A DNA stretch of 64,000 nt from Aestuariispira ectoiniformans (GTDB lineage Bacteria; Pseudomonadota; Alphaproteobacteria; UBA8366; Aestuariispiraceae). The stretch lies in contig NZ_CP062788.1 in the NCBI RefSeq assembly GCF_025136295.1, positions 806,001-870,000 of the forward strand. Direction: 5' to 3'. A program made the translations under genes and the position numbers. The notes below the pieces were generated by a model that was not told the DNA's origin, searched no databases, and saw nothing but the letters and a program-made list of their open reading frames with translations. Below are positions 34,041-42,856 of this stretch, piece after piece; position 1 is the stretch's first letter, and each line of letters begins with the position of its first letter.

Positions 34041-35081
34041 CTAGCGTTGGATGTCGATCCCGGCGGCCTGCAGGTCGGCGGGGCGGCCGATATCGCGCCA
34101 GTATTCGTGGATGGGGAACAGGCCGATCTTCTTGCCTGCGGCGGCGGCCTGATTCAGAAGGTCCGGCATGTCGATGGATTGTTTCTCCGGCACCATTTCG
34201 AGGATTTCGGGGGCCAGATAGTAAATGCCCGCGGCGACGAAATGGGTCAGCACCGGCTTTTCCTCGATGTTGTCCAGCGTACCGTCCTCCTGCTGGCGGA
34301 TGATGCCAAAGGGGATTTCCGTGTCATGCACGGTAACTCCGATGGTGGCGTCATAGCCATGGGCATCGTGGAAATCCTTGAGCGCCTGATAGTTGGTGTC
34401 GGTCAGGACGTCACCGTTGATCACAAGGATGGGCGCGTCCGGCACCTTCGGCAGCAGGCCAAGCGCACCGGCAGTGCCCAGCTTTTCCCTTTCGTGGATC
34501 AGTTCCAGGTCGATGTCGCCCTGCCATTGGCTGGCAAATTGCTCGAACTGTTCCGACAGGTAGTGCACGGACAGATAGGCATGGGCGATATTGGCCGCTT
34601 CCAACCCGTCCAGAATATGCGACAGGATTGGCCGGTCACCCAGTTTGACCAGCGGTTTGGGTACGGTTGCCGTCAGTGGGGCCAGGCGTTTGCCGTAACC
34701 GCCCGCCATGATCATGCAATGCCGGATTTCATTGCCCGCACCTTCCTGCCAGATCGCCAGAGCCTTCAGGCGGTGGCTCTCATCCACAAGAGGCAGGAAT
34801 TCAAAGGCCCGCAAACGCCTTTTGGGAATTTTGCCGCCGAAGGGAACGGTCTTGAAGTCGGTGAACATACAGGCGCTGATCGGGTTGTCGATCGTATTGC
34901 CCGCCAGGATGCCGCGCCGGATATCGCCGTCGGTAACCGTGCCCTGGATCACGCCCTGATCGTCACAAACCACCATGAAGACATGCGGGGCCAGCCCGTT
35001 CATCCGTTCCAGCACCTCGCGGATGCTGGCCTCCGGATTACAGCAATGGCGCTTTATATCGGTTTCGACGAGGTGTGACAT
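34041..35081 (-). CDS. ptmE: CBS-domain sugar-1-phosphate nucleotidyltransferase, PtmE-like
   Basis: A 346-residue protein. An N-terminal CBS pair (about 8-115, VTDGDIRRG) is fused to an NTP_transferase domain (about 120-346) with the signature GGYGKRLAPLT...PKPLVKLGDRPIL. In Campylobacter PtmE is a glucosamine-1-phosphate guanylyltransferase that feeds the GDP-linked legionaminic acid route. CBS domains may bind nucleotides to regulate activity. It sits between legH (20 nt) and legB (13 nt). The fusion and context make PtmE the best reading; the sugar is not proven. Confidence 0.85.
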   Translation of the reverse strand: MSHLVETDIKRHCCNPEASIREVLERMNGLAPHVFMVVCDDQGVIQGTVTDGDIRRGILAGNTIDNPISACMFTDFKTVPFGGKIPKRRLRAFEFLPLVDESHRLKALAIWQEGAGNEIRHCMIMAGGYGKRLAPLTATVPKPLVKLGDRPILSHILDGLEAANIAHAYLSVHYLSEQFEQFASQWQGDIDLELIHEREKLGTAGALGLLPKVPDAPILVINGDVLTDTNYQALKDFHDAHGYDATIGVTVHDTEIPFGIIRQQEDGTLDNIEEKPVLTHFVAAGIYYLAPEILEMVPEKQSIDMPDLLNQAAAAGKKIGLFPIHEYWRDIGRPADLQAAGIDIQR

Positions 35082-35101
35082 GCCGTTCAGTCCGCTGTTT
35101 C

Positions 35102-35674
35102 CTATGTGTCTGCCGCCAGACGTTTACCGGCGCTGACCATGCCCTGGTCGGGAACCTCGGCACCGGGCAGGATGATGGCCCCTGCGCCGATCATCGCGCA
35201 ACGGCCAATCCGGCATCCGCCCAGGACAATCGCACCCGGTGCGATATGCGCGCCGTCGCCGATTATACAGTCATGTTCGATGATTGCGCCGGTATTGATG
35301 ATTGCGCCCATGCCGATCTTTGCCGCGGCCTGAATGGAAACCCCCATCATGATGGTGCTGCCGGTGCCGATATCGGCGGACCCGGCGATGATGGCATGGG
35401 GGCTTACGATTGGCGGTGCGGTGTGGCCTTGTTGTTGATGATAGTCCAGAAGGTCCAGCCGACGGGTCAGGCCTTCCGGCGTTACCCCGCCCAGGCCAAG
35501 CGCCACAAAGGAACCCGCAGGGATTTCCGTATCCTTGTCACCGCCCAGATAGGTCCAGGGGGAACCGGGCGTTTTTTCAAGCGCCAGGTAACCGGCAATG
35601 GTCTGCCCGCGCAGCGCCAGCATATCCGCCACGGCCTTGGCATGGCCGCCGCCTCCGATCAAAATCCATCGCAT
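35102..35674 (-). CDS. legH: LegH/PglD/NeuD-type sugar O- or N-acyltransferase
   Basis: A 190-residue protein. The N-terminal PglD-type Rossmann part has GGGGHAKAVAD (about 7-17). A left-handed beta-helix hexapeptide domain follows (about 90-180; IIAGSADIGTGS, IGDGAHIAPGAIV), with His in EHDCIIGDG as the likely base. These enzymes transfer acetyl to the 4-amino sugar made by the aminotransferase. Start ATG at 35674 with AAGGGTGA upstream, 4 nt after legC ends. The wider open frame to 35740 overlaps legC. Confidence 0.83.
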   Translation of the reverse strand: MRWILIGGGGHAKAVADMLALRGQTIAGYLALEKTPGSPWTYLGGDKDTEIPAGSFVALGLGGVTPEGLTRRLDLLDYHQQQGHTAPPIVSPHAIIAGSADIGTGSTIMMGVSIQAAAKIGMGAIINTGAIIEHDCIIGDGAHIAPGAIVLGGCRIGRCAMIGAGAIILPGAEVPDQGMVSAGKRLAADT

Positions 35675-35678
35675 ATCG

Positions 35679-36800
35679 TCACCCTTCCTTGGCCTTGGCG
35701 TGAACTTTGACAGCGTCAATAACCCGTGTCTGGTCGCCATGGTTCAACCCCGTACTGCTGGGCAGGCTGACCACCGTCCCGGAAAGTGCGGCGGCGGCAC
35801 CTGTTAAAACTCTAGTATAGCGCGAATAGGGTTGCTGATTGCTTAAGGCGGTCCAGAAGGGGCGGGCCGTGATGTGATGATCCTCCAGATGACGGACAAG
35901 GGCATCGGCGTCGTCGCGGTGGGGCAGGCGGATACAGGCCATCCAGCCGTTGCCGACGGTCCCGAGGCGAAGGGGTTGAATTTCTACACCGGGCAGCGCG
36001 GCCAGCTCCCTGTTATACCGGCTCCATATTTCCTGCCGCCGGGAGAGCGTCTGGTCAAAGCGGTCCAGTTGCGCGATGCCGATGGCGGCGTTGACCGCGG
36101 CCATGCGGCAGTTGTAGCCGACGGCGTCATAATGATAGTCCGCCCCGACGCGCGCCTGCCTGCCCAGATGCCTGGCCTGCTCTGCAAGATGTTCATCATC
36201 GGTCAGGATCGCGCCGCCCGCCCCGGTGGTCATGATCTTGTTGCCGTTGAAACTGACAATGGCGGCATGGGCGAGGCTGCCTGCGGGCCTTCCATCCCAT
36301 GTGGTGCCAAGCGCGCCTGCCGCATCCTCGATCAGCAGGACCCCATGCCGGTCGGCGATCGCTTTCAGGGTGCTGAAATCAGCCGTGCCGTTGGGCGGGT
36401 CGACGGCAATTATGGCCTTGATACCGTGGTCGGGCTGGCTGAGGCAGTCCTCAACCAGGGCACAATCGAGACCCCAATAGCTGTCCACATCCAGAAAGAC
36501 GGGCTCCGCACCTGCATGAATCACCGCGTTGGCTGTTGCGGCAAAGGTCCAGTCGGGCAGGATGATCTTGTCGCCCGGCCCGATCCCGGCGGCAATCAAC
36601 AGAAGATGCAGGGCGGCGGTGCCGCTGGCGGTGCTGACCGCATGGCTGACGCCACAGCGCCGGGCGAGGGCGCTTTCAAAGCGTTCCACGAAGGGGCCGG
36701 CGGAAGAGACCCAGTTTTCCAAAAGGCATTGGTCCACCATCCGGCGCTCTTCTTCGCCGATATCGGGTTCCAAAAGGGGAATTCTGGTCTGCTCGCTCAA
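35679..36800 (-). CDS. legC: LegC-type DegT/DnrJ aminotransferase
   Basis: A 373-residue PLP-dependent sugar aminotransferase. The PLP pocket TASGTAALH is near 60-70, the EDAAGALGTTW Asp near 165 and the Schiff-base lysine in SFNGNKIMTTGAGG near 193-207. LegC converts the 4-keto sugar to its 4-amino form. It heads legC-legH-ptmE-legB, tightly spaced on the minus strand. Other DegT family sugar aminotransferases would look alike; the neighbours point to LegC. Confidence 0.85.
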   Translation of the reverse strand: MSEQTRIPLLEPDIGEEERRMVDQCLLENWVSSAGPFVERFESALARRCGVSHAVSTASGTAALHLLLIAAGIGPGDKIILPDWTFAATANAVIHAGAEPVFLDVDSYWGLDCALVEDCLSQPDHGIKAIIAVDPPNGTADFSTLKAIADRHGVLLIEDAAGALGTTWDGRPAGSLAHAAIVSFNGNKIMTTGAGGAILTDDEHLAEQARHLGRQARVGADYHYDAVGYNCRMAAVNAAIGIAQLDRFDQTLSRRQEIWSRYNRELAALPGVEIQPLRLGTVGNGWMACIRLPHRDDADALVRHLEDHHITARPFWTALSNQQPYSRYTRVLTGAAAALSGTVVSLPSSTGLNHGDQTRVIDAVKVHAKAKEG

Positions 36801-36985
36801 ACGCGGTTTGCTCCTCCGGCACGGGTGATCCGGCTATAATATCAATATTTCTCAACCCTTTAAGGAAATACTGCAGCCGGGCATCGCGGGAAAGGGCTGT
36901 GGACACATTTTTTCCCTCTTTCCTGCATATTCCCGGCTTGATCTGTTGGGACACTCCTGCCTGTGCTTATGAACAGGAGGGTGTT

Positions 36986-37822
36986 GTGAGGATTGGACAT
37001 CATTATCGTAAACTGGTTTGTCTGGCGGTTCTGACCTTGCCGTTGGGGGCCTGTCTGACGACGGATTTGAAAGATGTAGAGACGGCGCAGGCGACAGGCA
37101 GTGCCTTTGACAAGGCGCTGACCGAGGAATACCGCCGTCTGGCGCTGTTTGAATCGAAACAGATGTATGACTGGCCGGATGCCAGGACTTTTGCGCGCAA
37201 GGGCCTTGCGGCAGCGGCAGGTAAACGCCCCTTGCCCGAACGGGCGGCTGACTGGGATTTGGCCTATGGTCGGCAGCGGTTGGACGATGCGCGTAAACGC
37301 CTGTCCGCCCTGATGGCGCGCGGCGCGGCGGAAACCCATCCCCGGCAGGCAGCCAAGGCGCAGGCGGCTTATGACTGCTGGATGGAACAGTTGGAGGAAG
37401 GCTGGCAGATGGATCACATCGCCGCCTGTCATGACGCCTTCCAGACGGCGGTGTTGCGGTTGGAGCGGCAGTTGAGCGATCCCTATCGGATATCCTTTGC
37501 CTTTAACGATTACCAGTTGAATTCCGCCGATCAGGCGATTGTTCGCCAACTGGGGCAGGAGGCGATGCGCCGGGATGCACCGGTGGCCTCCGTCGTTGGC
37601 TATGCCGATCGCAGCGGCCGACCGGAATATAATATGGCGCTGTCGTTGAAACGAGCGGATGCGGTTCGCGATCAACTGATTGCCGCCGGTCTGCCGGGTG
37701 ACCGGATTGCCGTCAGCGCCTATGGAGAGGACCGTCCGCTTCTGGCGACGGCGGACAGCGTTCCTGCCGGGTTGAACCGGCGGGTGGAGGTATTATTCTA
37801 CCCGGCGGGTGACGACGGCTAA
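36986..37822 (+). CDS. OmpA-family outer-membrane lipoprotein
   Basis: A 278-residue lipoprotein. The GTG at 36986 follows AGGAGGG and gives a signal peptide with the lipobox LPLGAC, so Cys is about 22. A helical middle (about 30-160) precedes a C-terminal OmpA/MotB peptidoglycan-binding domain (about 165-275) with VVGYADRSGRPEYNMALSLKRADAV and NRRVEV. It should tether the outer membrane to peptidoglycan. An ATG at 36899 would put a non-signal leader in front and is less likely. It is divergent from the leg operon. Confidence 0.87.
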   Translation: MRIGHHYRKLVCLAVLTLPLGACLTTDLKDVETAQATGSAFDKALTEEYRRLALFESKQMYDWPDARTFARKGLAAAAGKRPLPERAADWDLAYGRQRLDDARKRLSALMARGAAETHPRQAAKAQAAYDCWMEQLEEGWQMDHIAACHDAFQTAVLRLERQLSDPYRISFAFNDYQLNSADQAIVRQLGQEAMRRDAPVASVVGYADRSGRPEYNMALSLKRADAVRDQLIAAGLPGDRIAVSAYGEDRPLLATADSVPAGLNRRVEVLFYPAGDDG

Positions 37823-38022
37823 GGCCGCGCTGACGCAGGGTTTTTCGCTTTGCCGGGCAAAAGGCGCATAATCAATTATAGTGGACGCGCATATGGGAAA
37901 CCCCATATTAGTGATGTGCCATTGTCCCGGCGAATGGCGATTGGCCGCTTGCCATTTCGTCTACCGTTGGTTAGGGAGCAGGGAGGTTTTTGCAATCGAG
38001 CCCGAAAGAGACGTTAGTCCCG

Positions 38023-38415
38023 ATGTATGAGGAAACCACAAACGGCGTAAAGGTCATCGTCGAACCGATCTATCTGGAAGACCAGTCGTCCCCGGAAGAC
38101 GGCCATTACGTCTGGGCGTATAATGTCCGCATCGAAAACCACGGTGATTTTCAGGTGCAGCTAATCAACCGTCACTGGATGATCACCGATGCCATGGGGC
38201 GCAATCAGGAAGTGCGCGGGCCGGGCGTGGTTGGTGAACAACCGGTCTTGAAACCGGGTGACAGCTTCGAATATACCAGCGGAACCCCGCTGACGACGCC
38301 GTCCGGCTTCATGGGCGGCGAATATGAGATGGAAACGGCTGACGGTGGGCGGTTCGAGGTGCAGATCCCGACCTTTTCCCTGGACAGCCCACACCAGCCG
38401 CAACAACTGCATTGA
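38023..38415 (+). CDS. apaG: ApaG-family protein
   Basis: A 130-residue beta-sandwich protein of the ApaG/F-box-associated type. YLEDQSSPEDGHYVWAY near 15-30, NRHWMITDA, GPGVVGEQPVL and GGEYEM are the family blocks. ApaG has been tied to Co2+ resistance and Mg2+ efflux, but its mechanism is unresolved. I choose the ATG at 38023; a TTG at 37990 is possible. folE follows 66 nt later in the same direction. Confidence 0.93.
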   Translation: MYEETTNGVKVIVEPIYLEDQSSPEDGHYVWAYNVRIENHGDFQVQLINRHWMITDAMGRNQEVRGPGVVGEQPVLKPGDSFEYTSGTPLTTPSGFMGGEYEMETADGGRFEVQIPTFSLDSPHQPQQLH

Positions 38416-38481
38416 TGGGTGGGTCGTGAATGTCCTTCGGGGCCATGCGGCAAGAGACGAAAGCTAAGGAAAGAGCGTGTT

Positions 38482-39099
38482 ATGAGCAAGGATAACCAAA
38501 ACCCTGGCGGTGTTTCGCGGGATGAGGCTGAAGCCGCCGTACGGGTCCTGCTGCGTTGGGCGGGCGACGATCCCGATCGTGAGGGCCTGCTTGATACGCC
38601 GGGCCGCGTCGTGCGTGCCTTCGAAGAATATTTTGCCGGTTATGCCGAAGATCCGGACAAGATGCTGACCCGGACCTTCGAGGAAACCGACGGCTATGAC
38701 GAAATGGTTGTCCTGAAGGACATTACCTTTGAAAGTCATTGCGAACATCACCTGGCGCCGATCCTGGGTAAGGTCCATGTGGCTTATATGCCGGACCAGC
38801 GCGTTGTCGGCATCTCCAAACTGGCCCGCGTCGTGGAAATCTATGCCAAGCGTCTTCAGATCCAGGAAAAGATGACGGCCCAGATCGCCAATGCCATCAC
38901 CACGGCCCTGCAACCGAAGGGCGTTGCGGTGATCGTCAACGCACAGCACCAGTGCATGACCTGCCGTGGCGTTCACAAACCGGGCGTGGATATGGTGACC
39001 AGCTATATGACCGGCCTGTTCCGCGACGACCCGCGCACGCGCGGCGAATTCCTGTCGCTGGTGGGTGGCCGCAAGCAGATGAAGCCGCATAATATCTGA
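38482..39099 (+). CDS. folE: GTP cyclohydrolase I
   Basis: A 205-residue zinc enzyme that converts GTP to dihydroneopterin triphosphate, the first step to folate and other pterins. Zinc ligands are Cys87 and nearby His in SHCEHHLAP, and Cys158 in HQCMTCRG. The family helix [18 protein letters not shown] is intact. Start is the ATG after AAGGAA. Length matches the type IA enzymes. A 9-bp hairpin lies 43 nt past the stop. Confidence 0.96.
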   Translation: MSKDNQNPGGVSRDEAEAAVRVLLRWAGDDPDREGLLDTPGRVVRAFEEYFAGYAEDPDKMLTRTFEETDGYDEMVVLKDITFESHCEHHLAPILGKVHVAYMPDQRVVGISKLARVVEIYAKRLQIQEKMTAQIANAITTALQPKGVAVIVNAQHQCMTCRGVHKPGVDMVTSYMTGLFRDDPRTRGEFLSLVGGRKQMKPHNI

Positions 39100-39141
39100 C
39101 CGAATAAACCTTGCCTGACCTTGTTCAGGATATGCTATCGT

Positions 39142-39164
39142 CTGGGCCGCTTTTTGCGGCCCAG
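39142..39164 (+). terminator. Hairpin after folE
   Basis: A perfect 9-bp stem CTGGGCCGC/GCGGCCCAG with a TTTTT loop follows folE. There is no T tract after the stem, so it may stabilise the message or terminate with Rho rather than act alone. Confidence 0.5.
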
Positions 39165-39232
39165 CGCATTTCAGATGACTGACGGGGCCGTTCGGCGGGA
39201 ACGATCAGGGATAAAAGTGGGGTAGTCGGCCG

Positions 39233-40681
39233 TTGTTGGACTTTCGACCGATTTTTTTTGTGCTGGGAATGCTTCTGAGCATGTTGTCGGTGGCGATGAT
39301 GCTGCCTGCGCTGGTCGATGCGGCTGTCTATGATGCGGATTGGGAAGTCTTTACCATGTCCGCGGGCTTTACCCTTTTTGTCGGGATAACCCTGATCCTG
39401 ACGACGCGAACCAACGCCAACCTGCTGAATGTGCGGCAGGCGTTCATCCTGACCGCCCTGTCCTGGGTGGTGCTTTCCGGTTTTGGCGCTTTACCCCTGA
39501 TGTTTTCGGATTTGCAGCTCAGCTATACCGATGCCTATTTCGAGGCGATGTCGGCGCTGTCGACGACCGGGTCCACCGTGATCGTCGGTCTGGACAATGC
39601 GCCGCCCGGTATTCTTCTCTGGCGGTCCATCCTGCAATGGCTGGGCGGGATCGGTGTCGTTGTGATGGCGGTCTCCGTCCTGCCGATCCTTCAGGTGGGG
39701 GGCATGCAGATCTTCCGCATGGAATTTGCGGAGCGGATTGAAAAGGCCTTGCCCCGCGCCGCGCAGATCGGTGCCTGGATCAGTATCATCTATGTCACGC
39801 TGACGGCGGCCTGCGCCCTGCTTTATGTCTGGGCGGGTATGTCCGGCTTCGATGCGGTCAATCATGCCATGACCACCGTGGCGACCGGTGGCCATTCGAC
39901 CCATGATGCCTCGCTTGGCGTGTTCGATGATCCCTGGATCGAGATCATCGCCACGGCCTTCATGATCCTGGGCTCCTTGCCCTTCCTGCTGTATTTCCAG
40001 GCCGTCCGCGGGGACTGGCGTCCACTGGTCAGCGACAATCAGGTCCGCGGCTTTTTTGTCATCCTGGGGGCAGCCACCCTGCTGGTCATGATCAATGTGA
40101 TGCAGCAGCACGACCTGTCCATGTGGCTGGCTCTGCGTCACGCGGTTTTCAACGTCACCTCGATCATGACGGGGACCGGCTATGCCACGACCGACTACAG
40201 CGCCTGGGGAACCTTCGCCAATCCGCTGTTTTTCGTGGTGATGTTTATCGGGGGCTGCGCCGGGTCGACTACCTGCGGGATCAAGATTTTCCGCGTGCAG
40301 GTCCTGTTCGAGACAACCCTGGTACAGTTGAAACGCCTGCTGCGCCCGCATGGCGTCTTCATTGCCTATTACAACCGCAAGCCGATCCCGGAAAGCGTGT
40401 CGGAATCCGTGATGGCCTTCTTCTTCCTGTTCGGGGTGATCTTCGCCATTCTGGCGACTGTTCTGGGGGTGCTGGGCCTGGATTTCATCACAGCGACCAG
40501 TTCGGCGGCAACCGCGCTTGCCAATGTGGGGCCGGGGCTGGGGCCGATTGTCGGGCCGTCGGGCAATTTTGCCTCACTGCCGGATGCCGCGAAATGGGTC
40601 ATGGCGGTCGGTATGCTGTTGGGGCGGCTGGAGATTTTCACCGTTCTGGTGTTGCTGACGCCGACCTTCTGGAAAAACTGA
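39233..40681 (+). CDS. trkH: TrkH-family potassium uptake protein
   Basis: A 482-residue inner-membrane K+ translocation subunit. Four pore-type segments are visible: MSALSTTGSTVI near 103, MTTVATGGHSTHDA near 217, SIMTGTGYATTDYS near 315 and TALANVGPGLGPIVG near 430, each with the selectivity glycine. It normally works with the NAD-binding TrkA, which is not in this window. The start is a TTG at 39233 that directly precedes the conserved N-terminus. A terminator follows. Confidence 0.93.
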   Translation: MLDFRPIFFVLGMLLSMLSVAMMLPALVDAAVYDADWEVFTMSAGFTLFVGITLILTTRTNANLLNVRQAFILTALSWVVLSGFGALPLMFSDLQLSYTDAYFEAMSALSTTGSTVIVGLDNAPPGILLWRSILQWLGGIGVVVMAVSVLPILQVGGMQIFRMEFAERIEKALPRAAQIGAWISIIYVTLTAACALLYVWAGMSGFDAVNHAMTTVATGGHSTHDASLGVFDDPWIEIIATAFMILGSLPFLLYFQAVRGDWRPLVSDNQVRGFFVILGAATLLVMINVMQQHDLSMWLALRHAVFNVTSIMTGTGYATTDYSAWGTFANPLFFVVMFIGGCAGSTTCGIKIFRVQVLFETTLVQLKRLLRPHGVFIAYYNRKPIPESVSESVMAFFFLFGVIFAILATVLGVLGLDFITATSSAATALANVGPGLGPIVGPSGNFASLPDAAKWVMAVGMLLGRLEIFTVLVLLTPTFWKN

Positions 40682-40688
40682 AAAGCAT

Positions 40689-40714
40689 AAGGGACCGCAC
40701 AAGCGGTCCCTTTA
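40689..40714 (+). terminator. Rho-independent terminator of trkH
   Basis: GGGACCGC (40691-40698), ACAA loop and GCGGTCCC (40703-40710) precede three T residues, 9 nt after the stop. Confidence 0.8.
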
Positions 40715-40763
40715 CCGGGGCTTGGCGGTTTAGTGACTGCCGTGTTGTCTTCGCCTGGCTGGC

Positions 40764-41750
40764 CTATGCGGCGCTCGCCGCGACCGTGATGCCTGTCATT
40801 TCTTCGCTGAGGCGCCAGAGACGGTCGGCGAGGGCCGGGTCACGCGCCCAGGGACGTACACCGCTGAGGGTGGCGGAATCGGCTTCTTCGGCGACGGCGA
40901 TATTGCAATCCTCGCAATAGACCCCGCCTTTGTTGTCAAGCTGGGGGCTGACCGCACACCAGAGGGTGGTGGCCGCACCCTGGGCGATGGTCTTCATCCC
41001 TTTCTCAGGATCGACGATTGATTGGCCGTCGGCAGCGCGAAAGCCGGACGCCTCGATTTCAGCCTCGGACATATGGCGGCTGATATTGGTGTCCAGAATT
41101 CCACCCGGATGGACTGAAACGGCCCGGATACCCCGGTCCGCCCCACGCCGGTCGAGCGCGACGGCAAACAGTGCATTGGCGGTTTTTGACTGGCCATAGG
41201 CCTCCCATCGGTCATAGGGCCGGTTTTTGAAGTTTGGATCGTCAAAATCGACCTGGCCGCGCCTATGGGCTCGCGAGGACATTGCGATCACTCGGGCGCC
41301 ATGGGCCTTGGTCAAGGCTGTCCACAATCCGGCGGTCAATTGAAAATGGCCGAGATGGTTGGTCGCAAAATGCGCTTCGAAGCCGCGCGCGTCACGGGTG
41401 AGAGGGCAGGCCATCACCGCAGCATTGTTGATCAGCAGATGCAATGCCGCGCCGCCCGCGACTATGCGGTCGCAAAATGCGCCCACCGATGCCGGGTCCA
41501 TCAGGTCCATCTCTTCGATCTCGATTGCCGGAAATGGCATCAGGGCCTTGCGTGCTTTTTCCAGGTTGCGGGCCGGTACGATTACCCTGGCACCGGCCTC
41601 CGACAGAAGGCGGGCGGCCTCCAGGCCAATCCCGGAATAACCGCCGGTCACGATGGCAAGCTTGCCACCAAGGTCATGTCCGGCGATCACATCGGCGGCA
41701 GTCGAGGCCGCGCCAAACTCACTTTCCAAAGGTGCCTGTCGGGTATTCAT
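40764..41750 (-). CDS. SDR-family oxidoreductase (retinol dehydrogenase-like)
   Basis: A 328-residue short-chain dehydrogenase. The cofactor loop TGGYSGIG is near 35-42, NNAAVMA near 107, catalytic Ser in MSSRAHR near 155 and the catalytic YGQSK near 183. It resembles the human RDH/WWOX-like group with a C-terminal extension. It diverges from an AraC-type regulator 92 nt away, probably its controller. The substrate is unknown. Confidence 0.88.
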   Translation of the reverse strand: MNTRQAPLESEFGAASTAADVIAGHDLGGKLAIVTGGYSGIGLEAARLLSEAGARVIVPARNLEKARKALMPFPAIEIEEMDLMDPASVGAFCDRIVAGGAALHLLINNAAVMACPLTRDARGFEAHFATNHLGHFQLTAGLWTALTKAHGARVIAMSSRAHRRGQVDFDDPNFKNRPYDRWEAYGQSKTANALFAVALDRRGADRGIRAVSVHPGGILDTNISRHMSEAEIEASGFRAADGQSIVDPEKGMKTIAQGAATTLWCAVSPQLDNKGGVYCEDCNIAVAEEADSATLSGVRPWARDPALADRLWRLSEEMTGITVAASAA

Positions 41751-41794
41751 TTAGTCCTCCATGCTGATGATGGCCCTTTATACAGGCATGAAAC

Positions 41795-41819
41795 CGGACT
41801 ATTAATACGTATCAGTCCG
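41795..41819. promoter_or_regulatory. Operator-like inverted repeat between SDR and AraC genes
   Basis: CGGACT (41795-41800) is inverted as AGTCCG (41814-41819) around 13 nt that contain the palindrome ATACGTAT. It lies in the 92-nt divergent region, so a regulator bound here could act on both genes. Assignment is inference. Confidence 0.5.
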
Positions 41820-41842
41820 CAATATCTTGGTGATCGTACGAA

Positions 41843-42814
41843 ATGACAAGTGACCCTCTCTCCGATACCCTGACCCTGGTCGAAGCGGTTGCTGTGACCT
41901 CAGGCGGGCTGCGTGCCGGCGGGGTCTGGGCTTTGCGCTTTCCTGCTACCGACAGGTTGAAATTCATCGCCGCCATCAAGGGCGAATGCCTGCTGCAATT
42001 TGACGGGGAGACTGCGCCGCAGGTCATGGGTGAAGGCGATGTTGTCCTTTTGAACTGCCCCCCGGGCTTTGTCCTTGCCAGTGATCTTTCGGCCCCTGTG
42101 CAGAAGGCAGGTGACTATGGTCCCGCCATGCGTGTCGACAATGTTGCGACAATCGGTGATGGCTCGGTATTTTATGCCGTTGGCGGCCACATTGACTTGA
42201 ACGACGCCGGTAAGGGGCTGCTGCTTGATGTGCTGCCACGCAGTCTCCATGTTCACAGCGATGCCCGTGAGGCCGTCACGATTGCCTGGCTTCTTGAACA
42301 GTTGGTGCAGGAAAAAAGTCTGAATAGGGCCGGGGGGCGCCTGACCTGCGCCCAACTGGCCCAACTGATATTCGTGCAAATCCTGCGCGCCCATCTCGAC
42401 CGGGGCGAGGCCCTGCCACTTGGCTGGTTGCGTGGTCTGGCCGATCCCAAGATCGGCCATGCCCTGCAGCTTATTCACGAAAACCCCGCCCGGAGCTGGC
42501 AGCTTGCCGAATTGGCGCGCGCCGTCGGTATGTCCCGCACCAGCTTCGCCGCCCGTTTTCGTGCGGTGGTCGGTGTGGCGCCACTGGGGTATCTTCGCAC
42601 ATGGCGGATGCGCCTGGCCGAACGGGCATTGCGTGACGGTCGGGACAGTATCGCGGAAATCGCCTTGTCGCTGGGCTATACATCGGAAAGTGCTTTCAGC
42701 ACCGCCTTCAAGCAAGTGATCGGGCTGGCACCACGCAATTATCGCAGCTCTCATCAGCCCGTCCACGCATCCCGGGTGGCTTCCCATGACATCGAAACAG
42801 GGGTGCCGCTTTAG
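41843..42814 (+). CDS. AraC-family transcriptional regulator (cupin_6 sensor)
   Basis: A 323-residue regulator. The N-terminal cupin_6-type sensing domain (about 5-190) is followed by a double helix-turn-helix AraC domain (about 210-305) with RTSFAARFRAVVGVAPLGYL and IAEIALSLGYTSESAFSTAFKQVIG. It is divergent from the SDR gene. Regulators of this group often control an adjacent dehydrogenase in response to a toxic or aromatic substrate; the inducer here is unknown. Confidence 0.92.
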   Translation: MTSDPLSDTLTLVEAVAVTSGGLRAGGVWALRFPATDRLKFIAAIKGECLLQFDGETAPQVMGEGDVVLLNCPPGFVLASDLSAPVQKAGDYGPAMRVDNVATIGDGSVFYAVGGHIDLNDAGKGLLLDVLPRSLHVHSDAREAVTIAWLLEQLVQEKSLNRAGGRLTCAQLAQLIFVQILRAHLDRGEALPLGWLRGLADPKIGHALQLIHENPARSWQLAELARAVGMSRTSFAARFRAVVGVAPLGYLRTWRMRLAERALRDGRDSIAEIALSLGYTSESAFSTAFKQVIGLAPRNYRSSHQPVHASRVASHDIETGVPL

Positions 42815-42856
42815 GCTTTTGGCATCGCTTCTGAAATCGCGTTATCTTCCACCTTT

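Noticed and set aside
33026-36800. Calling the sugar operon a complete legionaminic acid pathway
   Set aside because: No LegG, LegI or LegF is present in the window.
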